From: Puccinia triticina
Taxonomy: Eukaryota > Basidiomycota > Pucciniomycetes > Pucciniales > Pucciniaceae
Length of the DNA stretch: 64,000 nt
Assembly: GCF_026914185.1 (NCBI RefSeq)
Contig: NC_070560.1
Span: 3,897,501-3,961,500 of the forward strand
Direction: 5' to 3'
Each line of letters opens with the position of its first letter. The stretch's first letter is position 1. Shown here piece by piece: positions 21,464 to 32,384 of the stretch. Made by a program: the position numbers and the translations under genes. The notes below the pieces were generated by a model, which saw only the letters and a list, made by a program, of their open reading frames with translations, had not been told where the DNA came from and ran no database searches.

Positions 21464-22474
21464 TGATGATGTTGCTGCTTTTTCCAGGGTTGGATATATA
21501 CCATTATCCCTTGATGATCCCAATGTCATCCAAGAACGTGCCCGCCAAGGGCAGATGGAGTTCCCCACGTTTCAATGTTCTAACTGCGAGCCAACAAAAG
21601 TATCCAGTTTGTTGGATAACTACAGGAAATTCAGAACATCGAACTTTGATCAGTACATGGAAACAGGGGAAGACTTACCCAACAATCCTCTGAATACAAC
21701 TTACGTGAGAGCATCACAACGGCCAACTTACCGGCTCGGCTCGACAAAAACCCCACTCGCTCCGGTCCTGGAAGGACTTGCCAATCAACTTGTTGAGGAA
21801 TTTGGCCGACTCTTTGAGGATATGTTTGATGTAGATACCACAGAAGTCCACGTCGAACAGATGTTTGAAATTCAACAAGCCAGAGCATTTGCCCTGGCAA
21901 TTAAAAGGAGCCTACCACTCACCAAAATAACCCGGGTTATTGGTGGAGAGATGATCATAGGCCAGATGGAGCATTTGCAAACAAAAATTGTAGATGTTTA
22001 TTGCGCAAGTAATACTTACTGGGATTACGTGGAGGGAAACAACACCAACCCTTGGAAAAGGAAAAATACAGACGTGGAAGCCCCAAAAGTAATCAAACCA
22101 CCAACCAAGGCCGAGATGGAGAGAGAAAGGAAGCAAAGAAAGCGGCTTGACAATCAAGTAATATTAGAGGAGTACAAGAGAATTAACGAGGAGAGAATGT
22201 GACTTAAACATACTTTACGGCAAGTGGAACTGGCTGAAGAGACCGCACAAGGTGTTCCTGGACCACCCGGACCGGTAAGAACTGAAGATACCGCGGCAGC
22301 TGTTCCTGGGCCACCAGGACTGGTACCGACTGACAAGACTGTGGAAGTTGTTCCTGGACCAACTGAAGATGCTGAGGGCTTCATCGCTGCGCCAAGGAAA
22401 GAGGTCACTGTACCAACAAGAACATTCAGACCCAAAAAAATTATGATGAACAAAGAAATTACAACAAACCAGAA

Positions 22475-25423
22475 TCAAGCCACCACCTCTTCATCTTCAT
22501 CGCGCACTTGATCTTTGTCTCCAATCTCTTCCGTATCGTCAATTTTCTCTTGGTGGAGGGTTGTTGCGGGACGTAATTGATTCATTTTTGCGCTTCCTTT
22601 TTTAACATCTGCTTGCATCACTTTGAACCCATTACTGTAAATGTCGATCACTTCTTTTTTGTTTGTTCTGTTTAATTTTGGTGAGACACAGCAGATGTCG
22701 TATTGGTTGGCAAACTTGATAAAGCTAATCATTGATGGCCTTGATATTGTGTTTTGATGCGACTGATAGATATGCTTCCGTCCGCATTGGTCATTAAGCG
22801 AGTCAAGTAGTTCACGCAGCTGTTGAGAAAGGATATAATTGTGTAAATAAACCAGAGAAATAAAAAAACAAATATTTAATAACTGACCACTGGAATAGCA
22901 AGGGAGTACTTGTCTTTAAGCCAATCAATCTTTGTACCCATACCCGTATTATTATAGAAATACTTCAAGAAGAAGTTCTGATTCTCCAAGTAAAAATCTT
23001 TCGCCACGAAGTGATTGGCTCTACCCATCGGAGAAATAAGAAGGGAATGTTTGAGCAGCAGTCGCAGACCTGGAGGAAGTACCTCCGTGAGTAGTAGATA
23101 CATGCGGGGTAGGTCAATTGCATAGTTGTTTAGTCCTTGGATTCCCATGGCCATTACGGACCATTGTTTCCAAACATTCATTACACGCCCGATATTGCCA
23201 GCTTTCATTGCACGGTTGCATTCAACGATACCTGAGAAGTCGCGGAGCCGGAGTAGCATATTGGCAAGGCAGGGCGCTTTTGGATTCTTTGCAGTCGCGA
23301 GCGCCTGAGGAGAGAAGTACTTTCCATAAATCGAATCAATGACCGTGATGATATCCTGGGCCCTCATCAAAAAAATTTCCTTGGGAAAAGTTTTGGTTTT
23401 TTTTCCCATATGCGACCTAAAAGAAATATAATAATGATAATATATCACGTTAATACTAGCTTCAAGTAACAGCTTGGAAGAGAAGGAGAAAAGCGTACAG
23501 GATTAGATAAGCAATCGTAGCCTCGTGTACCTTCTGTATTTGGATGAGCATCAAGGAGAAGTCCTTCTTGTTTACTACTTGATTTGACTTCACTCCGAGA
23601 GCTTCGAGGAAGTGCCAGCATCCAAGGTCTTTGGAGTCCGAACTGTCCCCAAAATGGAGTGAAATTATCGCCTGTGCAACGTTCCAGAGAGTGTGCGCTC
23701 CACCTAGCAGAGCAAAAATATTCGAGAGACTTTCTTCAGGGAGACGGTTTGGTTTTTGTTGTGCGCGCAAACTGCTTATGTTGAGGCAGGTGCCTAAATC
23801 ACCTTCAAGGACCATGAGTCTAGAGGCAAATTTTGCAGGTGCCAGTCCGCTTTGTCTCGCAAGGCCTTCAAGTACTTCGCCAACACCCTCAGAGCTGTTG
23901 TCGGACGCGACCATCAGCTTGAGCATTGTGATGTCTGGCTTTTGAGCGTTGAGTACTTCAATCGGTGGTGGATTGAGTGGAATATGTGGTGTTTGATCGC
24001 CGGTCTCCGCAATATAAGTCATGAAAACGCTGGCAATTTGACTCTTCAGGACTGATCGGTGGTGCAAGCTTTCCTCCTTATTTAAGACAAACTTAGCAGG
24101 TGAAATGTCGTCTTTGGCCAAATTTGTGATGGCCGTCCTGTAAGCTTCAAGGGTCAAGTCTTTCGGATCCACGCGAGCTAAGAGTTTTGGGTTGGGATGA
24201 TGGAGATACCCCCAGGTTCCGTGAAACATACTGCTTTGGTTGTCTACAGATTTCACGTGCACAGCTTCCTGGAAATCGGGGTTGTCGATGCAGATCAGGG
24301 GGCAGAAGTTGGGTGATCCCGGTGGTCCGAGTTTCATGCGATTTTTTATTGTTTGTTTGGCTTTCTTCCCAAGTGTCCCCAATGCCGAATGAGCTGTCTG
24401 ACGAGAGGAGCTTAAACCGATAAAGTTCAGATATTTATTGACTCGATCGGAGATTCCGCAGGCTACGAAGGTGACTGCATTTTCTAGCTGCATTGCATTT
24501 TGGCGCCGATTGGATGCAAATGTGATCATTGAGCACACCGTCTTCGCAACCTGCATAGATACAAAATTGAACATCCCAATAAGCGACTGGATAATTTTAA
24601 TAAAAAGTTAAAAGAAGCGCAGAAGGAAATGTCAGCATACTACATGGGCTCGATGCAACTTGGCAGCAGCCTTGCCATCGTCATCCAGTTCGACGGGCTC
24701 ATCAAAGGTGCCCCGGAGAGAGTCGGTATCGTCTTTGTCATCGTCTTCGCCATCTGAATCTTTGTCTTGGAAAGCGGATTGGTGCATTATTTTTGACTTG
24801 AGGAGCCTGTAGAGAAAAGGGTGCTCCTCGGTGGTCATTTGCTTGTCCCGTTTAGCTCGGTTTTCCTTGCTGAAAAAATCCGCCCCGATCTGTTTCAAAT
24901 TGTAATACAGTCCTCGAGATTTTTCGCGCTTCTTGTCGACTTTGAGGATGTTCTGGGCCTAAAAATGAGCCAAAAAAAAGTCAGTGTTCAATTGCTAAAT
25001 CATTCTATTTATTTGTTTCCAAACACACACCTGCCCAAGTATGAAATCACTCCAGTTATCTTGGCCAGGTCCCTGGAAGCAGATCATCGTGCCAATAGCC
25101 TCAAGAAGGATCCTCGTAGAGTTCCAGGCATCATCTGGCCAAAGCCGACGCCTGCTGACAATGTTGATTTCATCTTGCTGCACAAACGCGAGGAAAAATT
25201 GTTTCGGGGTCAGGCCGAGTGAGTTCATGACCTCACAAATGTAGTTTATTTTTGATGCCTCGGTTTTCAGGTCGGCAGGCCGCTCGGGGGGCGGGAGCAT
25301 CGTGATTTTTCGGAAGGCTGGGTAAATCGCCGGGTGGCTGAGAGGAGTGAAGTGATCGGCTATTTTGATCGAGTGATCGGATGGAGGCGATGGGGGCAAG
25401 CTGTATGCGGACTTGCAGAAGTT
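22475..25423 (-). CDS. DUF6589-type protein, multi-exon, 5' end uncertain
   Basis: Exons, in transcript order: about 25423-25031, 24958-24641, 24550-23499, 23416-22888 and 22819-22475, with GT-AG introns of 72, 90, 82 and 68 bp. All phases join without a stop. The product of about 870 residues resembles the large basidiomycete family I know as DUF6589 (recalled, not searched). Cues are LGLTPKQFF, SMFHGTWGYLHHPNPK, a VLEGDLGT segment and LGGAHTLWNVAQAI. An acidic stretch DSDGEDDDKDDTD lies in exon 2 and a Lys/Glu-rich tail at the C-terminus. The GD...H..W pattern recalls DDE-type transposases, but no catalytic role is established. A TAG just upstream of 25423 means that further 5' exons are missing or lie beyond an intron. 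It converges on the RecQ pseudogene with a 37-bp overlap. Unlike that neighbour, it carries no internal stop. Confidence 0.7.
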
Positions 25424-25429
25424 GCCGAG

Positions 25430-27307
25430 TGATGTGAGCTACTCGGTAGCTTCATGACCGATGTCCTCCTTAAGCATAAACATCCTTATAGTGCGGATGC
25501 GCACGGCCCTTGTGATGTGAGCGTCAAGATGCAAAGTTCAAAATCATGAACTTCAATAATTTTTTTCCCCTTGATGCAATGCAGATCTTGTAGTAAAAAA
25601 AATACTCAAAAATCAAGAATATGCAGATGTATTGCATACTCCAACGTAGAAAGAAACTGGAGAGTAATAAAGGCGTGGTGACGCAAACAAGGTGGCTCCC
25701 AGCCAAACCTTGGATCTGGCTCACGCCAGAAAGGTGTTTTAGTATGCAAGTCCCTCCCTCCGGTCGGGGTCGCTTCGCGACCAGCCAAATGCTGCACGGC
25801 CCGCAACGGAGGTATGGACTTGTGTTAAGTTCGGCTGCCCGCCCCCCCGCAGAATAGGGACTTCCACAAGTTCGCGGGGTAGGTCACCCGCACCGTATGA
25901 AGGACCGACGGCCGATGATTCAAGCCCCTTGCTGAATTATGTCTGTGGCCTTGTCTCCCGACCATAGCCTTGCTTTCCAGTGCTAGCCTTGGTTCCCGAG
26001 ACCGACCTTGGTTCCTGAGACTGACCTTGGTTCCCGAGACCGACCTTGGTTCCCGAGACCTTGGTTCCCGAGACCGACCTTGGTTCCCGCCGCCGGCCTT
26101 GCCAGTCGATTCCGATCAGACTGCCTTCAACAGTTTGGGGTTAAAATGCTTCTTGTCCTACCTCCGATTGCAGGTTAAACAGCTGGTCGACCGGTGCCGG
26201 TTGCCAAGGTTGTGATGTTGCGCCAAGTGTTCCTTAAATAACACTGGGTCTTCTTGCCATCATCAAGCGAGTCACGACACATCTCTTTGTGTATTTTATC
26301 TCAAACCTGACTGGTTATCTGTCGACTTCTACAAAGTTCTGTCAAATATTTCACCTTCCCAACTCAATTCAGGCCACCTTCCAATCAAATATCTAGACTT
26401 ACTAAGCTTCACCAAAACAGTTGTGTCTCTTGCTCCATTGCAAATCTTGTCAAGACTCGGGCCAAGGCCCTGAGCAACTCCAAGACTCGGGCCCAGGCCC
26501 TGAGCAAAGGAAGCGCAAGGAACTGAACCCTAACCCCGCAAGGGGGATCGGTGAGTCCGCGCGACCCCCAGGCGCATGCATATGCATGACGCTCCTCTCA
26601 GGCAGTAGGATCAGGCTAACGCTAAATCCTCTGCTCCCCTCTAGCCACGTCATCAACAGACAAAGCGCCCAAGCGACCCAAGCAAACCCAAACCTTCTCA
26701 AGGTGAGTAGGTAAGCTGGGATCGTCAAAGCTAGGACAGCAATGCTGATGAGAGTACTCTCTATGATACAGCACGCCAGCGTCCGACGCCAACCCAGACC
26801 GTTCCGGTTCAAGCCTCAGCGACAGGATCACCAGCCCCTCAAGAGGAGGTAAGTCCTGCGCTGCAGTGCCAAGTCAGGATTGCCAGAAGCTGACCGCTGT
26901 CACTTGGACATAGAAATCGGCAGCTCCTGCAATCTCTCAGCTCGGATTGGCTAGTGTTGAGCGCAACACCTACCGAGTCCCTGTAAGAGAAAAACCTCTC
27001 AAGCTTACCCTTAGGAAGCCCAGTCACTGACGCCACTCGCAGTGACCATTTCAACATACAGAAACATCTGTCTTCAGCCATCAACACGTGGTCCAAGCTG
27101 CTCTGCAGCCCTTTTTACTCTCAACTCTTTTCTTTCATATCATTACCAGAGTCGGCCTCTTATCTGCTCTTAGGTAATTGTTGTTTCCCATTATTCTCTC
27201 AGTCTCTGTGCCTGACAGATAGACCTCTCACTCATAATGAAATAAATCTTAGTTCTGTGAAAAATTTCACAAATCTTAAACATCGTTCATATCTCACCGA
27301 CCTACAC
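25430..27307. other. Intergenic region with minisatellites
   Basis: No gene is supported. It contains a GC-rich patch near 25757-25890 with a GGTCGCTTCGCGACC hairpin, the minisatellite at 25987-26092, and a 30-bp tandem duplication at about 26452-26511 (units start CCAAGACTCGGGCC). Short reading frames in the duplication have no convincing starts. The end of the segment would hold the SSP1 promoter. Confidence 0.4.
25987..26092. repeat. Minisatellite, about 19 bp x 6
   Basis: Units of CCTTGGTTCCCGAGACCGA with small variations (one unit shortened to CCTTGGTTCCCGAGA). No coding or regulatory role visible. Confidence 0.9.
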
Positions 27308-27838
27308 ATGAAGATGTTGATGTACTGCTTGATTGCAATATTGTCATTCACAGCCGTCTTAGGTGATGAATGTCCTCCAGACAAGCAACTTGTTTGTTTT
27401 TCGGCCGATGGCTATACTGACCAACACAGCATGATAACAGATGTTCCAGGTATGTCCCTAATCACTGATATAAAAATCTATTCCAACCCTTAAAACTAAC
27501 TTAGGACGGTATTTCAATCTTAAAGCCCAGATACCACCAGAAGGAGGCTGTTACACCAACCACCCATCTCTCCCAGAGAGAAATAATGTTGCTCTTTGGC
27601 ATTCAAGATGCTGTAAAACATCTGAGTTGCAAAAAATAAATGTGAGTTATATGGGTGCTGCAGTACCAAAATCTCTGAACTAATTTCAGGAACAACCAAA
27701 AGCTAACTTCAACCATTACGTCTTATACCTCAGGCCCCCACTAAAAGTGGAGAGAAATTCCAAATCCCTAAGAGTCTCTTGGTCAATGGAAGTCCTCTTG
27801 ACAACCCAGACCCAGTAAAAAATCCAAATTGTACTTAA
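27308..27838 (+). CDS. Small secreted six-cysteine protein SSP1 (candidate effector)
   Basis: Three exons, 27308-27449, 27505-27641 and 27734-27838, encode about 127 residues. The N-terminus MKMLMYCLIAILSFTAVLG is a signal peptide, with likely cleavage before DECPP. The mature part has six cysteines in the order C-x7-C...C...CC...C: ECPPDKQLVC, EGGC, RCC and a final NPNC near the stop. Intron positions (after VPG in phase 1, and in phase 0 after KIN) match those of SSP2 and SSP3, which supports the model and proves homology of the three. The third exon was placed by matching its IPKSLLVNG to IPKKMLVNG in SSP2. Size, signal peptide and even cysteine number fit a secreted rust effector candidate; function is unknown. 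Confidence 0.8.
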
Positions 27839-28165
27839 AATGGGTTTTTTCAAGATTTACAGGCTATGCATCAACTCTTGGGAAAAGGTGGAAAAACCCA
27901 CAGAATCACAAATCAAACATTTATATTTCAATTGTCCATAGTTTTAAGGAGACTTACTTAAGATTTCCTTTGGTTTATAAAGTTTGATATACAAAGGTGA
28001 TAAGAATAAAAACTTTCCATCACTACACAATCTTTTAGGATATCATCTTCAACTTGGCTCTGCATTTTCTTCAAGATCACATTCCCTACATGAAAAATGG
28101 TATCTGAATTCACAGTTGTTTTCCTTTCCCCTCATGAGATGTATTTCTTTTCTCCATTCTACCAT

Positions 28166-29599
28166 CACCAGGGATGCTTGGGGGGCACTCCCCAGGGAGT
28201 GCCTTACCTTGAATTATTTTCATAACTTGGTGCAATTTCTACTACATCATATGTGTAATTAAACATGAAATAATATACAAGTATATATGAAGTATCCATA
28301 ACTCAGCTGGAACTCTTCTGTAACTCAGTAGTAACTAAACTGGACCGCAGAGCACAAAGTGTCTGTAACCAAAGTTTAACTAAAGTTTAAAGCACCACTC
28401 ACACATTGTTTGTACCCAAGGGTGAAATCAATCTGAATGGTGTTGGAAACATTTCATCCTCCTGTACCCGTTGCTGTGGCCTCACCAGAATGTGATTGGT
28501 TTGTGATTTGTCACCCTATTGTACACATGGACAATAGGGTGACAAATCATATTCAATCATGGCAGTTACAGCTAAATATTTCTTAAATCTTACCCTCATT
28601 TACTCGGCAGGAATACCCCTCTGGTATGAAAAATGTCTGATTTGTCCCCCTATTGTGCGCGCGTACAATAGGATGACAAATCACAGACTTTCCAGACCAA
28701 ATGTTAATTTTTGCCAATTAAATGAGGGTGACACGGTTTGGAAAAAATTCAACTAGACATGTCCCTCTGGTCAGGAAAGTGTGTGACTTGTGTGTGATTT
28801 GTCACTCTATTGTACTAGGGTGACAAGTCACACACTTTTTAGACCAGAGGGACATGTCCAGCTGAATTGTTTCCAAACTGTGTCACCCTGATTTACTTGG
28901 CAAAAAATCCCCTCTGGTCTGAAAAGTTTGTGATCTGTCACCCTATTGTACGCGCGTACAATAGGGTGACAAATCAGGCGCTTTTCAGACCAGAGGGAGG
29001 TTTCTGCCGAGTAAATGAGAGTAAAATTTAAGAAAAAATTAGTGTAACTGCCCTGATGGAATATGATTTGTCACCCTATTGTACGCGTGTACAAAAGGAT
29101 GACAAATCACACACCAATCACACATTTTTTAGAACAGAGGGGCATTTTCAGCTGAGTGATTTACAAACTGTATCACCCTTGTGTACCCGGCCAAAATACA
29201 GTTCTCCTGCTCTTGTGCAAATATTAAAATGTTTTGCACTTCTGACATTTTCTTTATCCCAATCTAGGCAGTTGTGTTTCAGGTGTGATATATATTTGAT
29301 GAAGGCAGTTCACCCCAATGTAAAAAAAATTGGATGTGGAAGCGCTGCCTGATTTTGAAATGTAGAACTTAAGTTAGTATTGACATGAAATTGAATTCAA
29401 GGTGAATTCAACAGAGTTGAATGATATTTCACGTCCAACAGCTACATATCACTCCAAATTAGATTGGTCTATAGTTCTTGCCCAGTAATTGAACAATTCA
29501 CCATCACATTGTAAGGACTTCTGCCCCAGTTCAGACAAAAACTAACCCCAAATTCAGCTGTGGCACTCCCTGGGGAGTGCCCCCAAAGCTTCCCTGGTG
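28166..29599. mobile_element. TIR DNA transposon E2 (non-autonomous)
   Basis: A 1,434-bp element with inverted ends starting CACCAGGGA and a CAT target duplication (28163-28165 and 29600-29602). The terminal repeats contain a perfect palindrome GGCACTCCCCAGGGAGTGCC-type core, as E1 has GGCACTCTCTAGAGAGTGCC. The interior encodes nothing convincing but carries five copies of a long palindrome. It lies 325 bp downstream of SSP1. Confidence 0.85.
28504..29109. repeat. Five-copy palindrome array inside E2
   Basis: The core arm TGATTTGTCACCCTATTGT and its complement meet around a GTACGCGCGTAC-like centre. Copies lie at 28504-28549, about 28637-28686, about 28780-28846, about 28930-28977 and 29064-29109. 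Flanking words CCCTCTGGTCTGAAAAG also occur in inverted pairs, so units 2-4 extend into larger palindromes; around the third the arms can be followed from about 28690 to 28921. Confidence 0.9.
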
Positions 29600-29602
29600 C
29601 AT

Positions 29603-30475
29603 CCTCTATGGAAGCTCCACAGCACGCTGAAAACCAACATGTTGGACTGCAGAAAATGGTGTGATGTTGGAGGCATGTACATAAGGATCTCCCTTAGAGG
29701 TGTTTTGTGCCTTGATGTCAGTACTTCACTAGTCCAGACAGCGCCAATGCTGACACTGCACACGCCGCAGAAGACTTGTGTGCGCATAATGCCGCCCCAG
29801 AAACAGCACACACCAAAGATGATGTGTGCGCGCACAAGCGCAACTGAGCTGAGGATTCAACAATGTGTGAATACCTGCCATTATTTGTCATACTTGGCTG
29901 GGTAACTCTCACTGATTGTCAAGCTCGAGTGAGAAAAATCCACACAAATGTTCCACGCGTGTATTGAGTTCAAGCAAGAACACTGTGAGGAAACAGAGTC
30001 TACAAGTTGCCATTCTCCTAGGCTATAGAAGACCTGGGGACTCCGCCCCACTGGAGGTCCCCTAGATTTTTAGATTACTTCACCCGTCATCCTTGTTTGA
30101 TACAAAAACAACTGGGGCTTATATCTAGTTACATCTCATTTCTTCTCATATCTTCAAGACTTTTCTTCCTCGCCTCCCCCGCCTCTGACTCCTCCTTCAA
30201 CTCCGCCTCCGCCATTACCAGCTCTTCCCCCCTTCTCTTTCTTCCCACTTGCTGCTCTACCAGGTAAGCTAGAATTTTTCTATAACCTTCTCAGGTTCAG
30301 ATACAACTTAGCTCTACCAGCCCCTCCACCGGAGGTGCGGCATTCTCCTCCTGTACTGCGGTAGAGTTGAGTGTTTTTTCCTATTTAGGAACTCACGATT
30401 TGTTCTTTGCTATTCAGGACGTTGTCACTTTAGAGACGCGCCCTGACACTTGAGCTCTCCAATTTTCCCTGGTGA
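29603..30475. other. Intergenic region between E2 and the MITE
   Basis: No gene supported. It contains C/T-rich stretches near 30160-30240 and several intron-like signals (AGGTAAGC at 30263; TTCTCAG at 30289). An undetected spliced transcript is possible, but no reading frame convinces. Confidence 0.3.
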
Positions 30476-30770
30476 CAATGGTGCAACAAATGCAATATGT
30501 GTATTGTATAGGCATATACATTGTATTGTATTTATTTTTGAATACAAAATGTCTTGGCGTATTTGTATGGCATTGGTCACCCAATACACTACAATACATT
30601 TCAAAAAAAATGTATTGACTGTGCCAATCCACAAAATATTACATTTGGGGAGGGCAATACATTGTATTGTGTTGGATAAAAAATACAATACAAATACACT
30701 GCATATGCTATACAAAACAGTACAATACATGCCATATACAAATACATGTATAATATTTGTTGCACCATTG
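30476..30770. mobile_element. hAT-like MITE, 295 bp
   Basis: Perfect terminal inverted repeats CAATGGTGCAACAAAT. The interior is rich in TACAATACAATAC words. It is flanked by CTGGTGA on both sides (30469-30475 and 30771-30777). A target duplication of 7-8 bp and CA-starting ends fit hAT-type MITEs. No coding. Confidence 0.85.
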
Positions 30771-30777
30771 CTGGTGA

Positions 30778-31450
30778 TCTTAACCTAACTTGTCAAGCCC
30801 CTCCCTCTGTGGGTTACATCAAATTTCTAGGCCTCTGTACAGTTCTGTTTTTGTGTAATTACCCTCTGAGTACCTCATACCCCTTTCCTGGGTCTTTTGC
30901 TAGTGCCCAATGGTGCAACAGCACAATGTGATGAATGTAGCATTGAGAAAAACCCATGACAGCTTAGATGCAGTTGAATTTTGGGGCGTTTTTGAAGAAG
31001 CGGGGCAGGCAGATGCAGCACACTAGACAAACTTTTAAGGATTCACTTTGAAAAAACTTGGGAGGGGTATATTTGGGCAAGCTTTTGAAAACAACTCCAA
31101 AATCCACACCAAATTAGATTGAAATATAGTCCAAAAAATATTTGAAATTTTCAGTACAACCAGGGTTGTCAACATCCAAGCTGAATTGATTAAAATTTCC
31201 TTCAAGTTTTATGTGCATCAACTGTGGAAAACCTTTGAAGTTTGCTTCCAGATCATCCAAAAATTTTGGTGGAAACATCTGGGGTTATTTGATGGAAATG
31301 ATGTTTTTTGGCCATTGCTGCAATCAAATACCCCTACAACACTTGAACTGGCTGAAGAATTGGATGCAAATAGATTTCCATGTCAAAAAATTGTGGCTGG
31401 GGAGGAGGTGGGAAAGAGTTACAGCTACTGAAGTTTCCTGTTCCTTGCTA
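30778..31450. other. Intergenic region downstream of the RING gene
   Basis: No gene supported. Overlapping plus-strand frames at 31186-31453 have no family likeness. A TTACTAATTATAG branch/acceptor-like signal on the minus strand near 31453-31465 may serve an alternative 3' exon of the RING gene. Confidence 0.35.
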
Positions 31451-31555
31451 TAATTAGTAAGCATGGTAACTGGGGTTGAAACAGGTGCACCAGAAGCATG
31501 TCAAGTCAAAATTTCATTTAAGATGACATGAGGCATGAAAATATTACTAAACAAC

Positions 31556-32384
31556 TTACCCTTTAAGAATCCCCAACGCTATGCCGGTGTAAACAATCAT
31601 GATAAAGGCAGCCAATTTACAATAGTCCCTTCTGGTTGGTGCTGGTGTTGGCGGAAGTGGTCGGATTTGGGTTCGCACAACTGACCCTGGAGCAAGCCGA
31701 GCAACTGATTCTGGAGGTCTGGATGCTGTTGCGTGAGGATCAATTTTTCGGCAAGCTGGACAGCTAGTCTCTTTTAGGAACCATTCATTAATGCATTTGG
31801 TACAAAATGAATGCCGGCATACTTCAAGTGTTGTAATTATCTCTTGTTCTTCGGCCTCTGGGTTTTTGGCCTCTAGTATTTGGGCATCTGATATTTTGGC
31901 TTTGGCGCCTGGTTCTTCGACCTCCGGTTTTTTGGCCTCTAATTCTAGATTTTTTGTCTCCGGTTCCTTGGCCTCTTCTAGTTTTTTGGCCTGTGGTTCC
32001 GGTTTGTGGTCCTCTATTATTTTGAGGAGTGGTTCGAGGCAAATCCCACATTCGTCATCAGGGCCGATGGTAATGTGTACCACTCCACCACTAGTGCATG
32101 CGGAAGCAGTGGGTGCGTGGATGGAACTTTGGGGAGATTGCCTGCCCAAAGATACCTCGGGCTGCTGCCCTCCTCAATTCGATAAAAAATAAAATTCAGC
32201 TCGCAAGAATCGGGAAGTTTAAGGCTCGATCTTGTCAACAAAAAGCACTCACATTATCGAGGAATTCTCGAGGTATATCCACGATGATGTGACCTGGGTA
32301 GTTGTCAGCTGTGCCGGAGTGGCTAGAGAGCTCTATAGCGGGTCCAATGCCTGAATTACGTGTAAATCCTCCTGCATGCTCCAT
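31556..32384 (-). CDS. RING-HC finger protein with C-terminal membrane segment
   Basis: Two exons, 32384-32253 and 32164-31556 (intron 88 bp, GT-AG), give about 246 residues from the ATG at 32384. The RING is C3HC4: CGIC, then CRHSFC-TKC and CPAC. About 70 residues separate the first and second halves, made of degenerate Glu/Lys/Pro repeats (EAKKPEVEEPGAK). The C-terminus has one hydrophobic segment (LAAFIMIVYTGIALGIL). RING-HC proteins are usually E3 ubiquitin ligases; membrane anchoring suggests an ER or other membrane-bound ligase, by inference. The stop overlaps a strong donor (GG/GTAAGTT at 31557-31561), so a spliced longer C-terminus is possible. Confidence 0.75.

Larger units (their letters stand above)
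8863..21487 (+). other. Third intron of the helicase gene, inflated by nested transposons
   Basis: The donor GTGAGC at 8863 and the acceptor TTTTTCCAG ending at 21487 join ...GATAACAA to GGTTGGATAT in frame (IDNK-VGYIPL). Removing E1 and one copy of its TGA duplication leaves an intron of about 69 bp, matching the 56-90 bp introns nearby. This supports a normal small intron as the original state. Confidence 0.85.
7245..22511 (+). pseudogene. RecQ-type DNA helicase, broken by three nonsense codons
   Basis: Four exons: 7245-7709, 7773-7883, 7940-8862 and 21488-22511. The phases join perfectly to give 841 codons. Family signatures in order: Walker A GTGVGKS (about 7594-7614), DEAH box (about 8028-8039), LSAT motif III, a motif IV-like LIYSTAR, motif VI MIGRCGRGG directly after a stop, then a C-terminal CSNC zinc-binding-like segment in exon 4. 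RecQ enzymes are ATP-dependent 3'-5' DNA helicases acting in recombination and repair. TGA at 8150-8152, TAG at 8672-8674 (at the position of the motif VI glutamine) and TGA at 22200-22202 break the frame; there is no indel. Beyond the last stop the frame continues with PGPPG-rich repeats to 22511. Intron 1 has a TTACTAAC branch site. Intron 3 is 12.6 kb because of transposon E1. The 3' end overlaps the opposing DUF6589-type gene by 37 bp. Confidence 0.85.

Noticed and set aside
22876..25423. Treating the DUF6589-type exons as separate genes
   Set aside because: Each break has GT-AG signals, introns of 68-90 bp and consistent phase, so a single spliced gene fits better.
28504..29109. CRISPR-like array of palindromic repeats
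   Set aside because: A eukaryotic context, only five diverged units, spacers of unequal length that are themselves inverted repeats, and the whole array lies within a TIR element.
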